DNA of 9,770 nucleotides from Paracoccaceae bacterium (GCA_009920225.1 RGAJ01000044.1:1-9770); one strand, 5' to 3'; counted from the first letter of the stretch, positions 1 to 7,026 are shown. Translations and numbers: made by a program. The notes: generated by a model not told the origin, from the letters alone.

Positions 1-1076
1 TCGAGTGAAATGCGGGACAATGCACGGTCTAAATCGGGCACTTTGCGCAGCGCATCACGCAATTTCGTCGCCACATCGCCGCGATCCAACATCAGCTGCA
101 CCGCATCCAAACGGGATCGGATCAACGCCAGATCCAATGACGGCGACGACAATCGGCGTTCCAACAACCGCGCCCCTGATGCGGTGACGGTCCGATCCAA
201 AGCACCCAACAAAGACCCGCTGCGCCCGCCACCGGTCAAGGATTGCGTGATTTCCAGATTGCGGCGCGTCGCGGCATCAATCTGCATCACGCGCGTTGCC
301 AATTCTTTCACTGGGCAGGCCAAAAGGGGCAATTTGCCCTTTTGCGTGATGTCGAGATAATCAACAATTGCCCCCATCGCGGACACTTCGGCACGATCAA
401 AGCTGCCAAAGGCGTCCATCGTATTGACCGAGAACAGGGACAGAATACGCCCCTCAGCCGCCGTGCTATCAAACGACGCGCGCGACAATAGCGTCGCGGC
501 TGCGCCGCTTTCTTCGATGATGGGCGCATAGGCGTCGAATGTCGCATCGGACAAGATCACTTCGGACGGGGCCAAACGCGCAAGCTCTGGCCCCAAGCGT
601 ACGGTCGCAAGGGCCATTACATGAAATGCCCCCGTCGAAATATCGACCCATGCCAATGCCGCCTGATCCCGAACCACAGAAAACGCGGCAAGGTAATTGT
701 GACGCCGCGCCTCAAGCAGGCTGTCTTCGGTCAGGGTTCCGGGCGTGACCAAACGCACAACATCGCGGCGCACCACGGATTTTGATCCACGTTTCTTGGC
801 CTCGGCAGGGCTTTCCATTTGTTCACAGACCGCCACGCGAAACCCCTTGCGGATCAAGGTCAGCAGGTAATTTTCGGCAGCATGGTGCGGAACCCCGCAC
901 ATGGGAATATCATCGCCGTCATGTTTGCCGCGTTTGGTTAACGCGATATCCAAAGCCTCGGATGCAGCGACGGCATCATCAAAAAACAGTTCGTAAAAAT
1001 CGCCCATCCGATAGAACAACAAAGCATCTGGGTATTGTGCCTTAATCTCCAGATATTGCGCCATCATTGGTGTCAC
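1..1076 (-). CDS. mutS: DNA mismatch repair protein MutS, N-terminal part (3' end outside window)
   Basis: MutS recognises base mismatches and small loops and starts methyl-directed or strand-directed repair with MutL. The window holds about 358 codons of a protein that is usually near 880 residues, and the reading frame is open throughout. The mismatch-reading domain I is plain: the motif GDFYELF near residues 21-27 carries the Phe-x-Glu pair that wedges into the mismatch, followed by [15 protein letters not shown]. The connector domain follows, and then the start of the core/lever domain with [14 protein letters not shown] and [17 protein letters not shown]. The clamp and the ATPase lie beyond the left edge. 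I chose GTG at 1076 (reads [14 protein letters not shown]) because AAGGAAA sits at a good distance upstream; ATG at 1067 or 1064 is the alternative. It is divergent from the malic enzyme gene across a 213 bp gap. Family identity is certain; only the exact start is open. Confidence 0.97.
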   Translation of the reverse strand, partial: MTPMMAQYLEIKAQYPDALLFYRMGDFYELFFDDAVAASEALDIALTKRGKHDGDDIPMCGVPHHAAENYLLTLIRKGFRVAVCEQMESPAEAKKRGSKSVVRRDVVRLVTPGTLTEDSLLEARRHNYLAAFSVVRDQAALAWVDISTGAFHVMALATVRLGPELARLAPSEVILSDATFDAYAPIIEESGAAATLLSRASFDSTAAEGRILSLFSVNTMDAFGSFDRAEVSAMGAIVDYLDITQKGKLPLLACPVKELATRVMQIDAATRRNLEITQSLTGGGRSGSLLGALDRTVTASGARLLERRLSSPSLDLALIRSRLDAVQLMLDRGDVATKLRDALRKVPDLDRALSRISL

Positions 1077-1220
1077 GGGCGTTTCCTTGTGTAATAAAAA
1101 CTATGTCTCCCATCGTTAGTAACGCAGCCCCAATCATTTGCCAAGAAGCCAGTGCATGGCCAGATCAGCCCGTTTTCCATCATCTCGTTCCCAGCTTTTC
1201 AATGAAACCAAGACAGAGTT

Positions 1221-1250
1221 TTTACACGACACAGTTGCGCCTAATAAAAT
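1221..1250 (+). promoter_or_regulatory. Possible sigma-70 promoter of the malic enzyme gene
   Basis: TTTACA at 1221-1226 and TAAAAT at 1245-1250 are separated by 18 bp, close to the sigma-70 pattern. Transcription would begin near 1257, leaving a leader of about 33 nt before the ATG at 1290. Alphaproteobacterial promoters vary, so this is a candidate only. Confidence 0.35.
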
Positions 1251-1273
1251 TGCGCGGTAAGGGTGATTTGCGC
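1235..1273 (+). repeat. Three direct copies of TTGCGC in the malic enzyme promoter region
   Basis: TTGCGC occurs at 1235-1240, 1250-1255 and 1268-1273, always on the plus strand, with start-to-start distances of 15 and 18 bp. The last copy is part of the palindrome TTGCGCAA. The first copy lies in the spacer of the candidate promoter, the second touches its -10 box and the third is in the leader, so a regulator binding here could block transcription. Two more copies lie between ilvE and petP (5709-5714 and 5741-5746). Function is unknown, and a hexamer this rich in GC may recur by chance. Confidence 0.35.
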
Positions 1274-1289
1274 AATAAAGGACACGCAA

Positions 1290-3545
1290 ATGGCAAAGAT
1301 GAAAATCACCCGCGAAGAGGCATTGGCCTTTCACCTAGAACCCACCCCCGGCAAATGGGAGGTCTCGGCGACGGTTCCAATGACCACGCAACGTGATCTG
1401 TCTTTGGCCTATTCCCCCGGTGTTGCGGTGCCCTGCGAAGAAATCGCGGCCAATCCTGAGCTGGCCTATGATTACACGAACAAAGGCAACCTCGTTGCCG
1501 TAATATCAAACGGTACCGCGGTTTTGGGCTTGGGCAATCTGGGTGCCTTAGGATCAAAGCCAGTGATGGAGGGGAAATCGGTTCTGTTCAAGCGCTTTGC
1601 CGACGTGAATTCCATCGATATCGAATTAGACACAGAAGACCCCGACGAATTTTGCCGCGCAGTACGCTTAATGGGACCAACCTTTGGCGGTGTGAACCTA
1701 GAAGATATCAAAGCGCCTGAGTGTTTCATCATCGAACAACGTCTGAAAGAGGAAATGGACATCCCCGTTTTCCACGACGACCAACACGGAACCGCCGTGA
1801 TTTGCGCCGCAGGTTTGATCAATGCGCTTGAGCTGTCAGGGAAAAAGATCCAAGACGTCAAAATCGTTCTAAACGGCGCAGGTGCGGCGGGGATCGCGTG
1901 TCTTGAACTGTTGAAAACGATGGGCGCGCGTCACGAAAACTGTATCATGTGCGACACCAAAGGCGTGATTTACCAAGGCCGCACCGAAGGCATGAACCAA
2001 TGGAAATCGGCCCATGCCGTCAAAACAGATCTGCGCACCCTGGAAGAGGCGATGAAAGACGCAGACGTGTTTCTTGGCGTGTCGGCCAAGGGTGCTGTGA
2101 CTCAAGATATGGTGCGATCCATGGCTGATAACCCTGTGATCTTTGCGATGGCAAACCCGGATCCAGAAATCACACCCGAAGAAGCCCATGAAGTCCGCCC
2201 CGAGGCAATCGTCGCAACAGGGCGCAGCGACTATCCGAACCAAGTCAACAACGTGTTGGGCTTTCCCTATCTGTTCCGCGGCGCCTTGGACATCCACGCC
2301 CGCGCCATCAACGATGAAATGAAGATTGCCTGTGCGAACGCTTTGGCGGAATTGGCCCGCGAAGATGTTCCTGACGAAGTTGCCATGGCCTATGGTCGCA
2401 AACTGACGTTTGGGCGGGATTATATCATCCCAACGCCGTTTGACCCGCGTTTGATCCACCGCATCCCGCCTGCCGTAGCCAAGGCAGGGATGGACACAGG
2501 TGCCGCGCGGCGGCCCATTATTGATATGGATGGGTACAAATCATCGTTGCAATCGCGGATGGATCCAACTGCGTCAATCCTGCGGGGATTGAATTCACGT
2601 GCGCGCGCCGCGCAGGCGCGGATGATTTTTGCCGAAGGTGATGACACGCGCGTGTTGCGTGCTGCGGTCGAATATCAACGATCCGGCATGGGCAAAGCCT
2701 TGGTCGTGGGTCGTGAGGCCGATATCAAAGCCAAGCTTGAGGCCGAAGGTCTTGCCGATGCAGTGCGCGAAATCGAAGTGGTCAACGCTGCAAACACCAA
2801 ACATCTAGAGACATACAAGGACTATCTCTATAAAAGATTGCAGCGCAAAGGATATGATCGCGCAGATATTCACCGCCTTGCTGCGCGGGATCGGCACGTG
2901 TTTTCCGCGCTGATGTTGGCGCATGGTCATGGGGATGGATTGGTTACGGGTGCAACCCGCAAATCGGCGCATGTGTTAGAATTGATCAATCACGTTTTTG
3001 ATGCCGACGCCCAACATGGCGCTGTTGGTGTAACGGCCGTACTACACAAAGGGCGTATTGTGCTGATCAGTGACACCTTGGTGCATGAATGGCCCAACGA
3101 AAATGATCTGGCCAATATTGCGGAACGCTGCGCAGGGGTTGCGCGCCATTTGGGATTGGAACCCCGCGTGGCATTCGTAAGCTTTTCCACCTTTGGCTAT
3201 CCGGTATCCGAACGCGCAGAAAAGATGCATATTGCGCCCAAAGTGTTGGACAAGCGCGGTGTGGATTTCGAATACGAAGGCGAGATGACCGTTGATGTCG
3301 CATTGAATGCCAAGGCAATGGCAAACTATCCCTTCTCACGCTTGACGGGGCCTGCGAATATTTTGGTTGTGCCTGCGCGCCATTCTGCGAGCATTTCGGT
3401 CAAATTGATGCAAGAAATGGCGGGCGCGACAGTGATCGGGCCGATCCTTTCGGGCGTTGATTCATCCATTCAAATCTGTTCGTCCGTATCGACAGCGACG
3501 GACATTTTGAACATGGCTGTTCTGGCCGCGTGTAAGGTTGGATAA
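1290..3545 (+). CDS. maeB: NADP-type malic enzyme with C-terminal phosphotransacetylase-like domain (MaeB type)
   Basis: Malic enzyme decarboxylates malate to pyruvate with reduction of NAD(P), linking the TCA cycle to pyruvate and NADPH supply in the cytoplasm. The product is 751 residues, normal for the large bacterial form. Residues 1-400 are the malic enzyme part: SPGVAVPCEEIA (42-53), the long GNLVAVISNGTAVLGLGNLG block (67-86), FHDDQHGTAV (161-170), Rossmann loop GAGAAG (196-201), MANPDP (287-292) and TGRSDYPNQVNNVLG (310-324). From about residue 430 a phosphotransacetylase-like domain follows, with FAEGDD (447-452) and a C-terminal GPILSGVDSSIQI block. In studied relatives this domain is not an active transferase and serves assembly and acetyl-CoA sensing. 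I chose ATG 1290 because AAAGGA precedes it; an upstream in-frame ATG at 1263 lacks such a site. Whether NAD or NADP is used cannot be read from the sequence. Confidence 0.96.
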   Translation: MAKMKITREEALAFHLEPTPGKWEVSATVPMTTQRDLSLAYSPGVAVPCEEIAANPELAYDYTNKGNLVAVISNGTAVLGLGNLGALGSKPVMEGKSVLFKRFADVNSIDIELDTEDPDEFCRAVRLMGPTFGGVNLEDIKAPECFIIEQRLKEEMDIPVFHDDQHGTAVICAAGLINALELSGKKIQDVKIVLNGAGAAGIACLELLKTMGARHENCIMCDTKGVIYQGRTEGMNQWKSAHAVKTDLRTLEEAMKDADVFLGVSAKGAVTQDMVRSMADNPVIFAMANPDPEITPEEAHEVRPEAIVATGRSDYPNQVNNVLGFPYLFRGALDIHARAINDEMKIACANALAELAREDVPDEVAMAYGRKLTFGRDYIIPTPFDPRLIHRIPPAVAKAGMDTGAARRPIIDMDGYKSSLQSRMDPTASILRGLNSRARAAQARMIFAEGDDTRVLRAAVEYQRSGMGKALVVGREADIKAKLEAEGLADAVREIEVVNAANTKHLETYKDYLYKRLQRKGYDRADIHRLAARDRHVFSALMLAHGHGDGLVTGATRKSAHVLELINHVFDADAQHGAVGVTAVLHKGRIVLISDTLVHEWPNENDLANIAERCAGVARHLGLEPRVAFVSFSTFGYPVSERAEKMHIAPKVLDKRGVDFEYEGEMTVDVALNAKAMANYPFSRLTGPANILVVPARHSASISVKLMQEMAGATVIGPILSGVDSSIQICSSVSTATDILNMAVLAACKVG

Positions 3546-3552
3546 TTCGGAA

Positions 3553-3588
3553 CGCCTCCGGCGGGGGAGTATTTGGGCAAAGATGAAA
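3553..3588 (+). repeat. Intergenic GCCTCCGGCGGG hairpin element of the Rhodobacteraceae type
   Basis: Between the malic enzyme stop and the sugar kinase start lies CGCCTCCGGCG (3553-3563), able to fold as CGCC/GGCG with a TCC loop or as CCTCC/GGGGG with a GGC loop. It is followed by a run of G, then AGTATTT and an AAGATGAA stretch. From memory, near-identical strings recur after genes in many Rhodobacteraceae genomes; only one copy is in this window. It could act as a terminator or processing site. There is no U-run of terminator quality on either strand. Confidence 0.5.
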
Positions 3589-3598
3589 GGGCGGACTT

Positions 3599-4465
3599 AT
3601 GACGATCTATAACCTTGGGTCGATTAATGCAGACTACTTTTACGATGTGCCCCACATTCCCCGCCCCGGCGAAACCTTGGCAGCAGCTTCGTTTTCCGTT
3701 GGATTGGGTGGCAAGGGTGCGAATATGTCAGTTGCTGCAGCGCGGGCTGCAGCGCGTGTTGTCCATATTGGGTGTGTGGGGAAAGATGGCGCGTGGACGG
3801 TTGAACGCCTGACAGAATATGGTGTGGATACCCGCCATATCGCGCAGGGTCAGCACACAGGGCACGCGATCATTACAGTTGATGCACATGGCGAAAATTC
3901 TATTGTGATCTATCCGGGTGGCAATGCAGAGATAACGTCTGCACATATCGGCGCAGCCTTGAGCCAAGCCAACACAGGCGATATTTTTCTAACCCAAAAC
4001 GAAACATCGGGGCAGGCCGAAGCGATGAAGATCGCGCGTGATCTGGGGCTTCGGACTGCATATGCCGCCGCCCCGTTTCATGCGGACGCGGTGCGCGCGG
4101 TTTTGCCATTTTTGGATTTCCTTATTTTGAACGAAATAGAAGCCGCGCAATTGGCGTCAGAGGTTGGACAAACGCCAGACAGCTTGGGCATCTTGGATAT
4201 GATTGTCACGCTTGGGTCGAAGGGGTGTCGATGGTATCATCACGGAAACGCACGTGATTTCCCCGCGCTTTCCGTTGATGTCGTAGACACAACAGGGGCG
4301 GGCGACACATTCACAGGCTATGTCCTTGCCGGATTAGATCGCGGCATGCCGATGGAACAGGCGATTTCATTGGCCACCAAAGCCGCCGCAATCATGGTGA
4401 CGCGGCACGGAACGGCAGATGTCATTCCCGATTTAAAAGATATCCAAGACCGATTTTCCGCGTGA
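3599..4465 (+). CDS. Ribokinase-like PfkB family sugar kinase
   Basis: This 288-residue protein transfers phosphate from ATP to a sugar or nucleoside hydroxyl. The N-terminus reads GSINADYF (7-14), matching the GSINAD sugar-binding segment of E. coli ribokinase, whose Asp contacts ribose; then PRPGET (21-26), and the first family signature GGKGAN (37-42). NEIE (178-181) fits the NxxE metal motif, and the second signature DTTGAGDTFTG (230-240) contains the anion hole and the catalytic base Asp236. Length fits the family. ATG 3599 has AAAGGG upstream. It lies 53 bp after the malic enzyme on the same strand, so read-through is possible, although a hairpin-like element sits between them. No ribose transport or regulator genes are nearby, so ribose is the best guess for the substrate and a nucleoside or another pentose cannot be excluded. 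The stop codon directly abuts the stop of idi on the other strand. Confidence 0.9.
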   Translation: MTIYNLGSINADYFYDVPHIPRPGETLAAASFSVGLGGKGANMSVAAARAAARVVHIGCVGKDGAWTVERLTEYGVDTRHIAQGQHTGHAIITVDAHGENSIVIYPGGNAEITSAHIGAALSQANTGDIFLTQNETSGQAEAMKIARDLGLRTAYAAAPFHADAVRAVLPFLDFLILNEIEAAQLASEVGQTPDSLGILDMIVTLGSKGCRWYHHGNARDFPALSVDVVDTTGAGDTFTGYVLAGLDRGMPMEQAISLATKAAAIMVTRHGTADVIPDLKDIQDRFSA

Positions 4466-4981
4466 TTATCCGAAAATCTTGTGCGCGTGGTCAGACAAAT
4501 AGATGCGCAACCACGGGGTAAAGTGCGTCGGATTTTGTGCGATCGCTGCATGCATATCTGTTAGGTTGATCCAATCGGTTTCCATCACCTCATCAGGGTT
4601 CAAGTTGATTGGCAGGTCATGCTCAACTTGGCCTACGAACAGATCAACCACCTCATGTTCTGTCAACCCGCCCCCGACATCCGCGCGATATTCAACGTGG
4701 TCTCGATAGACGAGGTGCGTCTGGGTGATCCCCAGTTCTTGTTCCAAGCGGCGATGCGCACAGCCAAGCGGATCTTCGCCCCAGTGTGGATGGGTGCAAC
4801 AGGTGTTCGCCCACAGACCCGGTGTGTGATATTTCCCCAAGGCGCGGCGTTGGATCAAGATATCATCCCCCGCCATTAAAAACACAGACACCGCCATATG
4901 ACGCAATCCCTGTTGATGCACGGCGAGCTTTTCAACAGGTGTAAGCGTGCCGTTCACCCATGCGGGGATAAGCTCAGTCAT
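4466..4981 (-). CDS. idi: Isopentenyl-diphosphate delta-isomerase, type I
   Basis: The enzyme interconverts isopentenyl and dimethylallyl diphosphate, supplying both C5 units for quinones, carotenoids and other isoprenoids. The product is a single Nudix-fold domain of 171 residues. Visible active-site residues: NTCCTHP (59-65), where Cys62 aligns with catalytic Cys67 of E. coli Idi; metal ligands His22, His28 and His64; and EHE (108-110), whose two Glu residues align with Glu114 and Glu116. GLWANTCCTHPHWGED is close to the Rhodobacter enzymes. I chose ATG 4981 (MTELIPAWVNG), which has GGA six bases upstream and matches the N-terminus of Rhodobacter homologues as I recall them; ATG 4996 is in frame but has no ribosome site. 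The gene stands alone and converges on the sugar kinase with no bases between the stops. No pigment genes are visible here. Confidence 0.95.
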   Translation of the reverse strand: MTELIPAWVNGTLTPVEKLAVHQQGLRHMAVSVFLMAGDDILIQRRALGKYHTPGLWANTCCTHPHWGEDPLGCAHRRLEQELGITQTHLVYRDHVEYRADVGGGLTEHEVVDLFVGQVEHDLPINLNPDEVMETDWINLTDMHAAIAQNPTHFTPWLRIYLSDHAHKIFG

Positions 4982-5071
4982 TTGGGATCCGATCATGCGC
5001 TATAAAACCCTGTCCAAGTGGCGTTGGCCCAATTTTTTAAAAATCTCAAGAACAGATATTTAGGCAAACAC

Positions 5072-5083
5072 ACAGTATACTGT
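5072..5083. promoter_or_regulatory. Perfect 12-bp palindrome ACAGTATACTGT upstream of idi
   Basis: The sequence is its own reverse complement and lies between the ilvE terminator and idi, 91 bp before the idi start. The GTATAC core fits the general GT-N-AC style of GntR/FadR-family operators. No such regulator is in the window, so the role is inferred. Confidence 0.3.
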
Positions 5084-5097
5084 CGCGAACTGCTGGT

Positions 5098-5128
5098 AAA
5101 AAAAATGCCCCCCGCAACCGCGAGGGGC
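5098..5128 (-). terminator. Rho-independent terminator of ilvE
   Basis: On the minus strand, 24 bases past the ilvE stop, a hairpin forms: CGC (5113-5115) pairs with GCG (5120-5122) around an AACC loop, then one C/A mismatch, then CCCC (5108-5111) pairs with GGGG (5124-5127), closed by a G-C pair. In the direction of ilvE transcription it is followed by AT and then eight T (plus-strand A run 5098-5105). Confidence 0.8.
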
Positions 5129-5151
5129 CCAAATCAAAACCGCAAATGGGT

Positions 5152-5679
5152 TTATGCCCGCACCAGATTTTCATAGCTTTCTGCAATGTCACGTGTCAGT
5201 TCACCAACGGTGAATTTAAATTCACCGATTTGACCAACAGGCGTGACTTCGGCAGCGGTGCCGGTCAACCAGCACTGTTCAAATTCTGCCAATTCATGTG
5301 GCATGATGTGGCGTTCATGAACGGTGATACCCTTGTCTTTCAGCATCTGGATGACCGTTTGACGTGTCAATCCGTTCAAAAAGCAATCAGGCTTTGGCGT
5401 ATGCACTTCGCCATCCTTGACGAAGAAGATGTTCGCGCCTGTCGCTTCGGCAACATAGCCGCGATAATCATACATCATCGCGTCGGTCGCGGAATAATGC
5501 AAACGTTCCGAATGTTCGCGGCTTTTGAAAATTTTTCCATTGTACGCGCGCTCGCCTTCAAAGACTGAGCTGGCATAGTGCAAACCGTGCGTCAGAATAT
5601 GCACATTCGCGTCGCGCCATTCGACCAATTTACCATCCATCCAAATTTTGCCATCGCGATCATCATAAGCACCAGCCAT
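5152..5679 (-). CDS. ilvE: Branched-chain amino acid aminotransferase with large in-frame internal deletion
   Basis: IlvE normally transfers the amino group between glutamate and the keto acids of leucine, isoleucine and valine, using pyridoxal phosphate (PLP). Both ends of the protein are clear: HGLHYASSVFEGERAY (31-46) and FKSREHSERLH (51-61) from the N-terminal domain, then DYRGYVAEATGANIFF (71-86), NGLTRQTVI (102-110) and TGTAAEVTPVGQIG (139-152) from the C-terminal domain. They are joined directly at residues 63-66 (SATD). The product is 175 residues where the family has about 288, so about 113 residues are missing, including the PLP-binding lysine (the KA-G-Y region) and a substrate arginine. 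No frame break or stop is present. It is therefore probably inactive: a recent deletion, a spare copy, or an assembly error. ATG 5679 is preceded by AGGGAGA; an in-frame ATG at 5736 would run through the control region and is less likely. Divergent from petP. Confidence 0.9.
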   Translation of the reverse strand: MAGAYDDRDGKIWMDGKLVEWRDANVHILTHGLHYASSVFEGERAYNGKIFKSREHSERLHYSATDAMMYDYRGYVAEATGANIFFVKDGEVHTPKPDCFLNGLTRQTVIQMLKDKGITVHERHIMPHELAEFEQCWLTGTAAEVTPVGQIGEFKFTVGELTRDIAESYENLVRA

Positions 5680-5718
5680 CGTCGTCTCCCTAATAGCTTT
5701 TTCATTAGTTGCGCGATT

Positions 5719-5737
5719 TATGTCCACTTCGGACATA
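5719..5737. promoter_or_regulatory. Inverted repeat TATGTCC-N5-GGACATA upstream of ilvE
   Basis: Perfect 7-bp arms (5719-5725 and 5731-5737) surround a 5-bp spacer, 40 bp upstream of the ilvE start. Arm size and symmetry suit a dimeric winged-helix repressor. The half-site ATGTCC differs by one base from the ATGTCA sites over the petP promoter, suggesting PetP as a binder. The link to PetP is inferred. Confidence 0.45.
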
Positions 5738-5775
5738 TTATTGCGCCAAAACTAAGATTCGGTATCAGTTTGTGC

Positions 5776-5804
5776 TTGGAATGTCAACAAGGCTGACATA
5801 AAAT
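5776..5804 (+). promoter_or_regulatory. Sigma-70-like promoter of petP-petR
   Basis: TTGGAA (5776-5781) and TAAAAT (5799-5804) are separated by exactly 17 bp. Transcription would start near 5811, giving a leader of about 19 nt that contains the AAGGAGG ribosome site. The boxes overlap the ATGTCA/TGACAT half-sites, which suggests autoregulation. Confidence 0.5.
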
Positions 5805-5808
5805 GTCA
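5781..5808. promoter_or_regulatory. Operator-like array ATGTCA / TGACAT / ATGTCA over the petP promoter
   Basis: Three half-sites alternate in orientation: ATGTCA (5781-5786), TGACAT (5794-5799) and ATGTCA (5803-5808). The last two form a perfect 15-bp inverted repeat with an AAA centre lying on the -10 box; the first two form another with a 7-bp centre. MarR proteins commonly repress their own genes through such sites, so PetP is the natural candidate binder. Confidence 0.5.
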
Positions 5809-5829
5809 TTACGGACAAGGAGGCGGACC

Positions 5830-6327
5830 ATGCAAAATCAAAATCGCACAATGGGCGAAGCGTTGCTTTATCTGACAGATGAACAACTGCGCCAAGGCAT
5901 CGAAGCGATGTTTTTTGCCTATCGCGGATTTACCGCCGATCCTGATCGCATCTTGGAAGAAAAAGGCTATGGCCGCGCCCATCATCGCGCGGTGCATTTC
6001 ATCAACTGCGCCCCGGGAACGACGGTCAATAACCTATTGAAAATTCTAGGCGTGACCAAGCAATCGCTGAACCGTGTTTTGCGCACATTGATCGAAGACG
6101 GGTTGGTCGTGGTCCATGTTGGCCAACAAGACAAACGCGAACGCAATCTGTTTCTGACCGACAAAGGTCGCGCGTTAGAACAACAACTCTCTGATGCCCA
6201 GCGCAATCGCATGCGCGCTGCCTATCGTCACGCAGGGCCTGACGCGGTGGCAGGTTTTCGCACAGTGCTAGAAGCGATGATGGACCCCGAGATGCGACGC
6301 GCGTATCTTGGGCTGAGACAGGAATAA
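5830..6327 (+). CDS. petP: MarR-family transcriptional regulator PetP
   Basis: A 165-residue winged-helix DNA-binding protein of the MarR family. The first 50 residues (LTDEQLRQGIEAMFFAYRGFTADPDRIL) are the helical dimerisation part typical of PetP. The helix-turn-helix spans about 65-93 with recognition helix VTKQSLNRVLRTLIEDGLV, and the wing is GQQDKRERNLFLTDKG (98-113). In Rhodobacter capsulatus petP and petR form a pair needed for cytochrome bc1 expression. The start at ATG 5830 is supported by AAGGAGG at the proper distance; an in-frame ATG at 5803 has no such site and lies in the operator. Only 6 bp separate it from petR, so they form one operon. It is divergent from ilvE across a 150 bp region full of inverted repeats. 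The assignment to PetP rather than another MarR rests on sequence recall and the petR neighbour. Confidence 0.88.
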   Translation: MQNQNRTMGEALLYLTDEQLRQGIEAMFFAYRGFTADPDRILEEKGYGRAHHRAVHFINCAPGTTVNNLLKILGVTKQSLNRVLRTLIEDGLVVVHVGQQDKRERNLFLTDKGRALEQQLSDAQRNRMRAAYRHAGPDAVAGFRTVLEAMMDPEMRRAYLGLRQE

Positions 6328-6333
6328 TCAGGC

Positions 6334-7026
6334 ATGAGCGCACATTTACTTATCGTTGATGACGACGAACGCATTCGGGATCTGTTAAAACAGTTCCTGA
6401 TCCGACATGGGTTTTTGGTCAGTGCGGCGCGTGACAGCGAACATGCCCGTCGCGTCTTGGCGGGGCTTGATTTCGATTTGATCGTTTTGGATGTGATGAT
6501 GCCAGGGGAAGACGGCGTTTCCCTGACCAAATGGATTCGCAGTGATCGCGATACCCCCGTACTCGTGTTAACCGCAAAAGGCGAAACAGAAGACCGCATC
6601 ACAGGGCTTGAGGCAGGCGCAGATGATTATCTAGCCAAACCGTTTGAACCCAAAGAATTGCTGTTGCGGATCAATGCGATTTTGCGCCGAACGCCCGAAC
6701 CTGTGACGCAGCCCGAAATGCCAACGGTTTTACGCCTTGGTCCTGTGCGCTATGATATAGAACGTGGGGAATTGTGGAACGGGAATGACTTGATCCGCCT
6801 AACCGCGACCGAAGGCCAGTTGATGCGCATCTTTGCCGCAAGCGTGGGCAACCCCGTGTCGCGCGCGGCTTTGGTTGGCGAACTTGGCCGCGACGAAGCC
6901 CAAGCCCAAGATCGTGCCATCGACGTTCAAATCACCCGCTTGCGCCGCAAGATTGAGGTCAATCCAAAAGAACCGCGGTATCTGCAAACTGTTCGCGGAT
7001 CGGGATATTTATTGGCCGCAGATTAG
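6334..7026 (+). CDS. petR: OmpR-family response regulator PetR
   Basis: A 230-residue two-domain response regulator. The receiver domain (1-120) has the acidic triad DDD (9-11), phospho-acceptor Asp53 in VLDVMMPGEDG, Thr80 and Lys102 in DYLAKPFEPKELLLRINAILRR. The winged-helix DNA-binding domain (about 130-228) ends with the usual RLRRKIEVNPKEPRYLQTVRGSGYLL. All phospho-relay residues are intact, so it can be expected to respond to phosphorylation, but no histidine kinase gene is nearby. In R. capsulatus PetR is needed for expression of the cytochrome bc1 operon and lies next to it; here the bc1 genes are absent and the gene ends against a convergent AroE-like gene, with a 4-bp overlap. It is cotranscribed with petP, six bases upstream. 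Confidence 0.93.
   Translation: MSAHLLIVDDDERIRDLLKQFLIRHGFLVSAARDSEHARRVLAGLDFDLIVLDVMMPGEDGVSLTKWIRSDRDTPVLVLTAKGETEDRITGLEAGADDYLAKPFEPKELLLRINAILRRTPEPVTQPEMPTVLRLGPVRYDIERGELWNGNDLIRLTATEGQLMRIFAASVGNPVSRAALVGELGRDEAQAQDRAIDVQITRLRRKIEVNPKEPRYLQTVRGSGYLLAAD

Noticed and set aside
1134..1334. A 66-codon frame on the minus strand in the mutS-maeB gap
   Set aside because: It runs into the malic enzyme start and across its candidate promoter, lacks a ribosome site and has no recognisable domain.
1869..2459. A 196-codon open frame on the minus strand
   Set aside because: It lies wholly antisense to the Rossmann part of the malic enzyme; the translation resembles no family I know and the sense frame is fully conserved.
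5146..5568. A 140-codon open frame on the plus strand over ilvE
   Set aside because: Antisense to clear IlvE sequence and crossing its stop; no ribosome site or family resemblance.
5680..5736. N-terminal extension of IlvE by 19 residues from ATG 5736
   Set aside because: The family starts at MAGAYDDRDG, which has a strong ribosome site; the extension would translate the inverted repeat.
5803..5829. N-terminal extension of PetP from ATG 5803
   Set aside because: That ATG is inside the operator-like repeat and before the expected transcription start; AAGGAGG points to ATG 5830.
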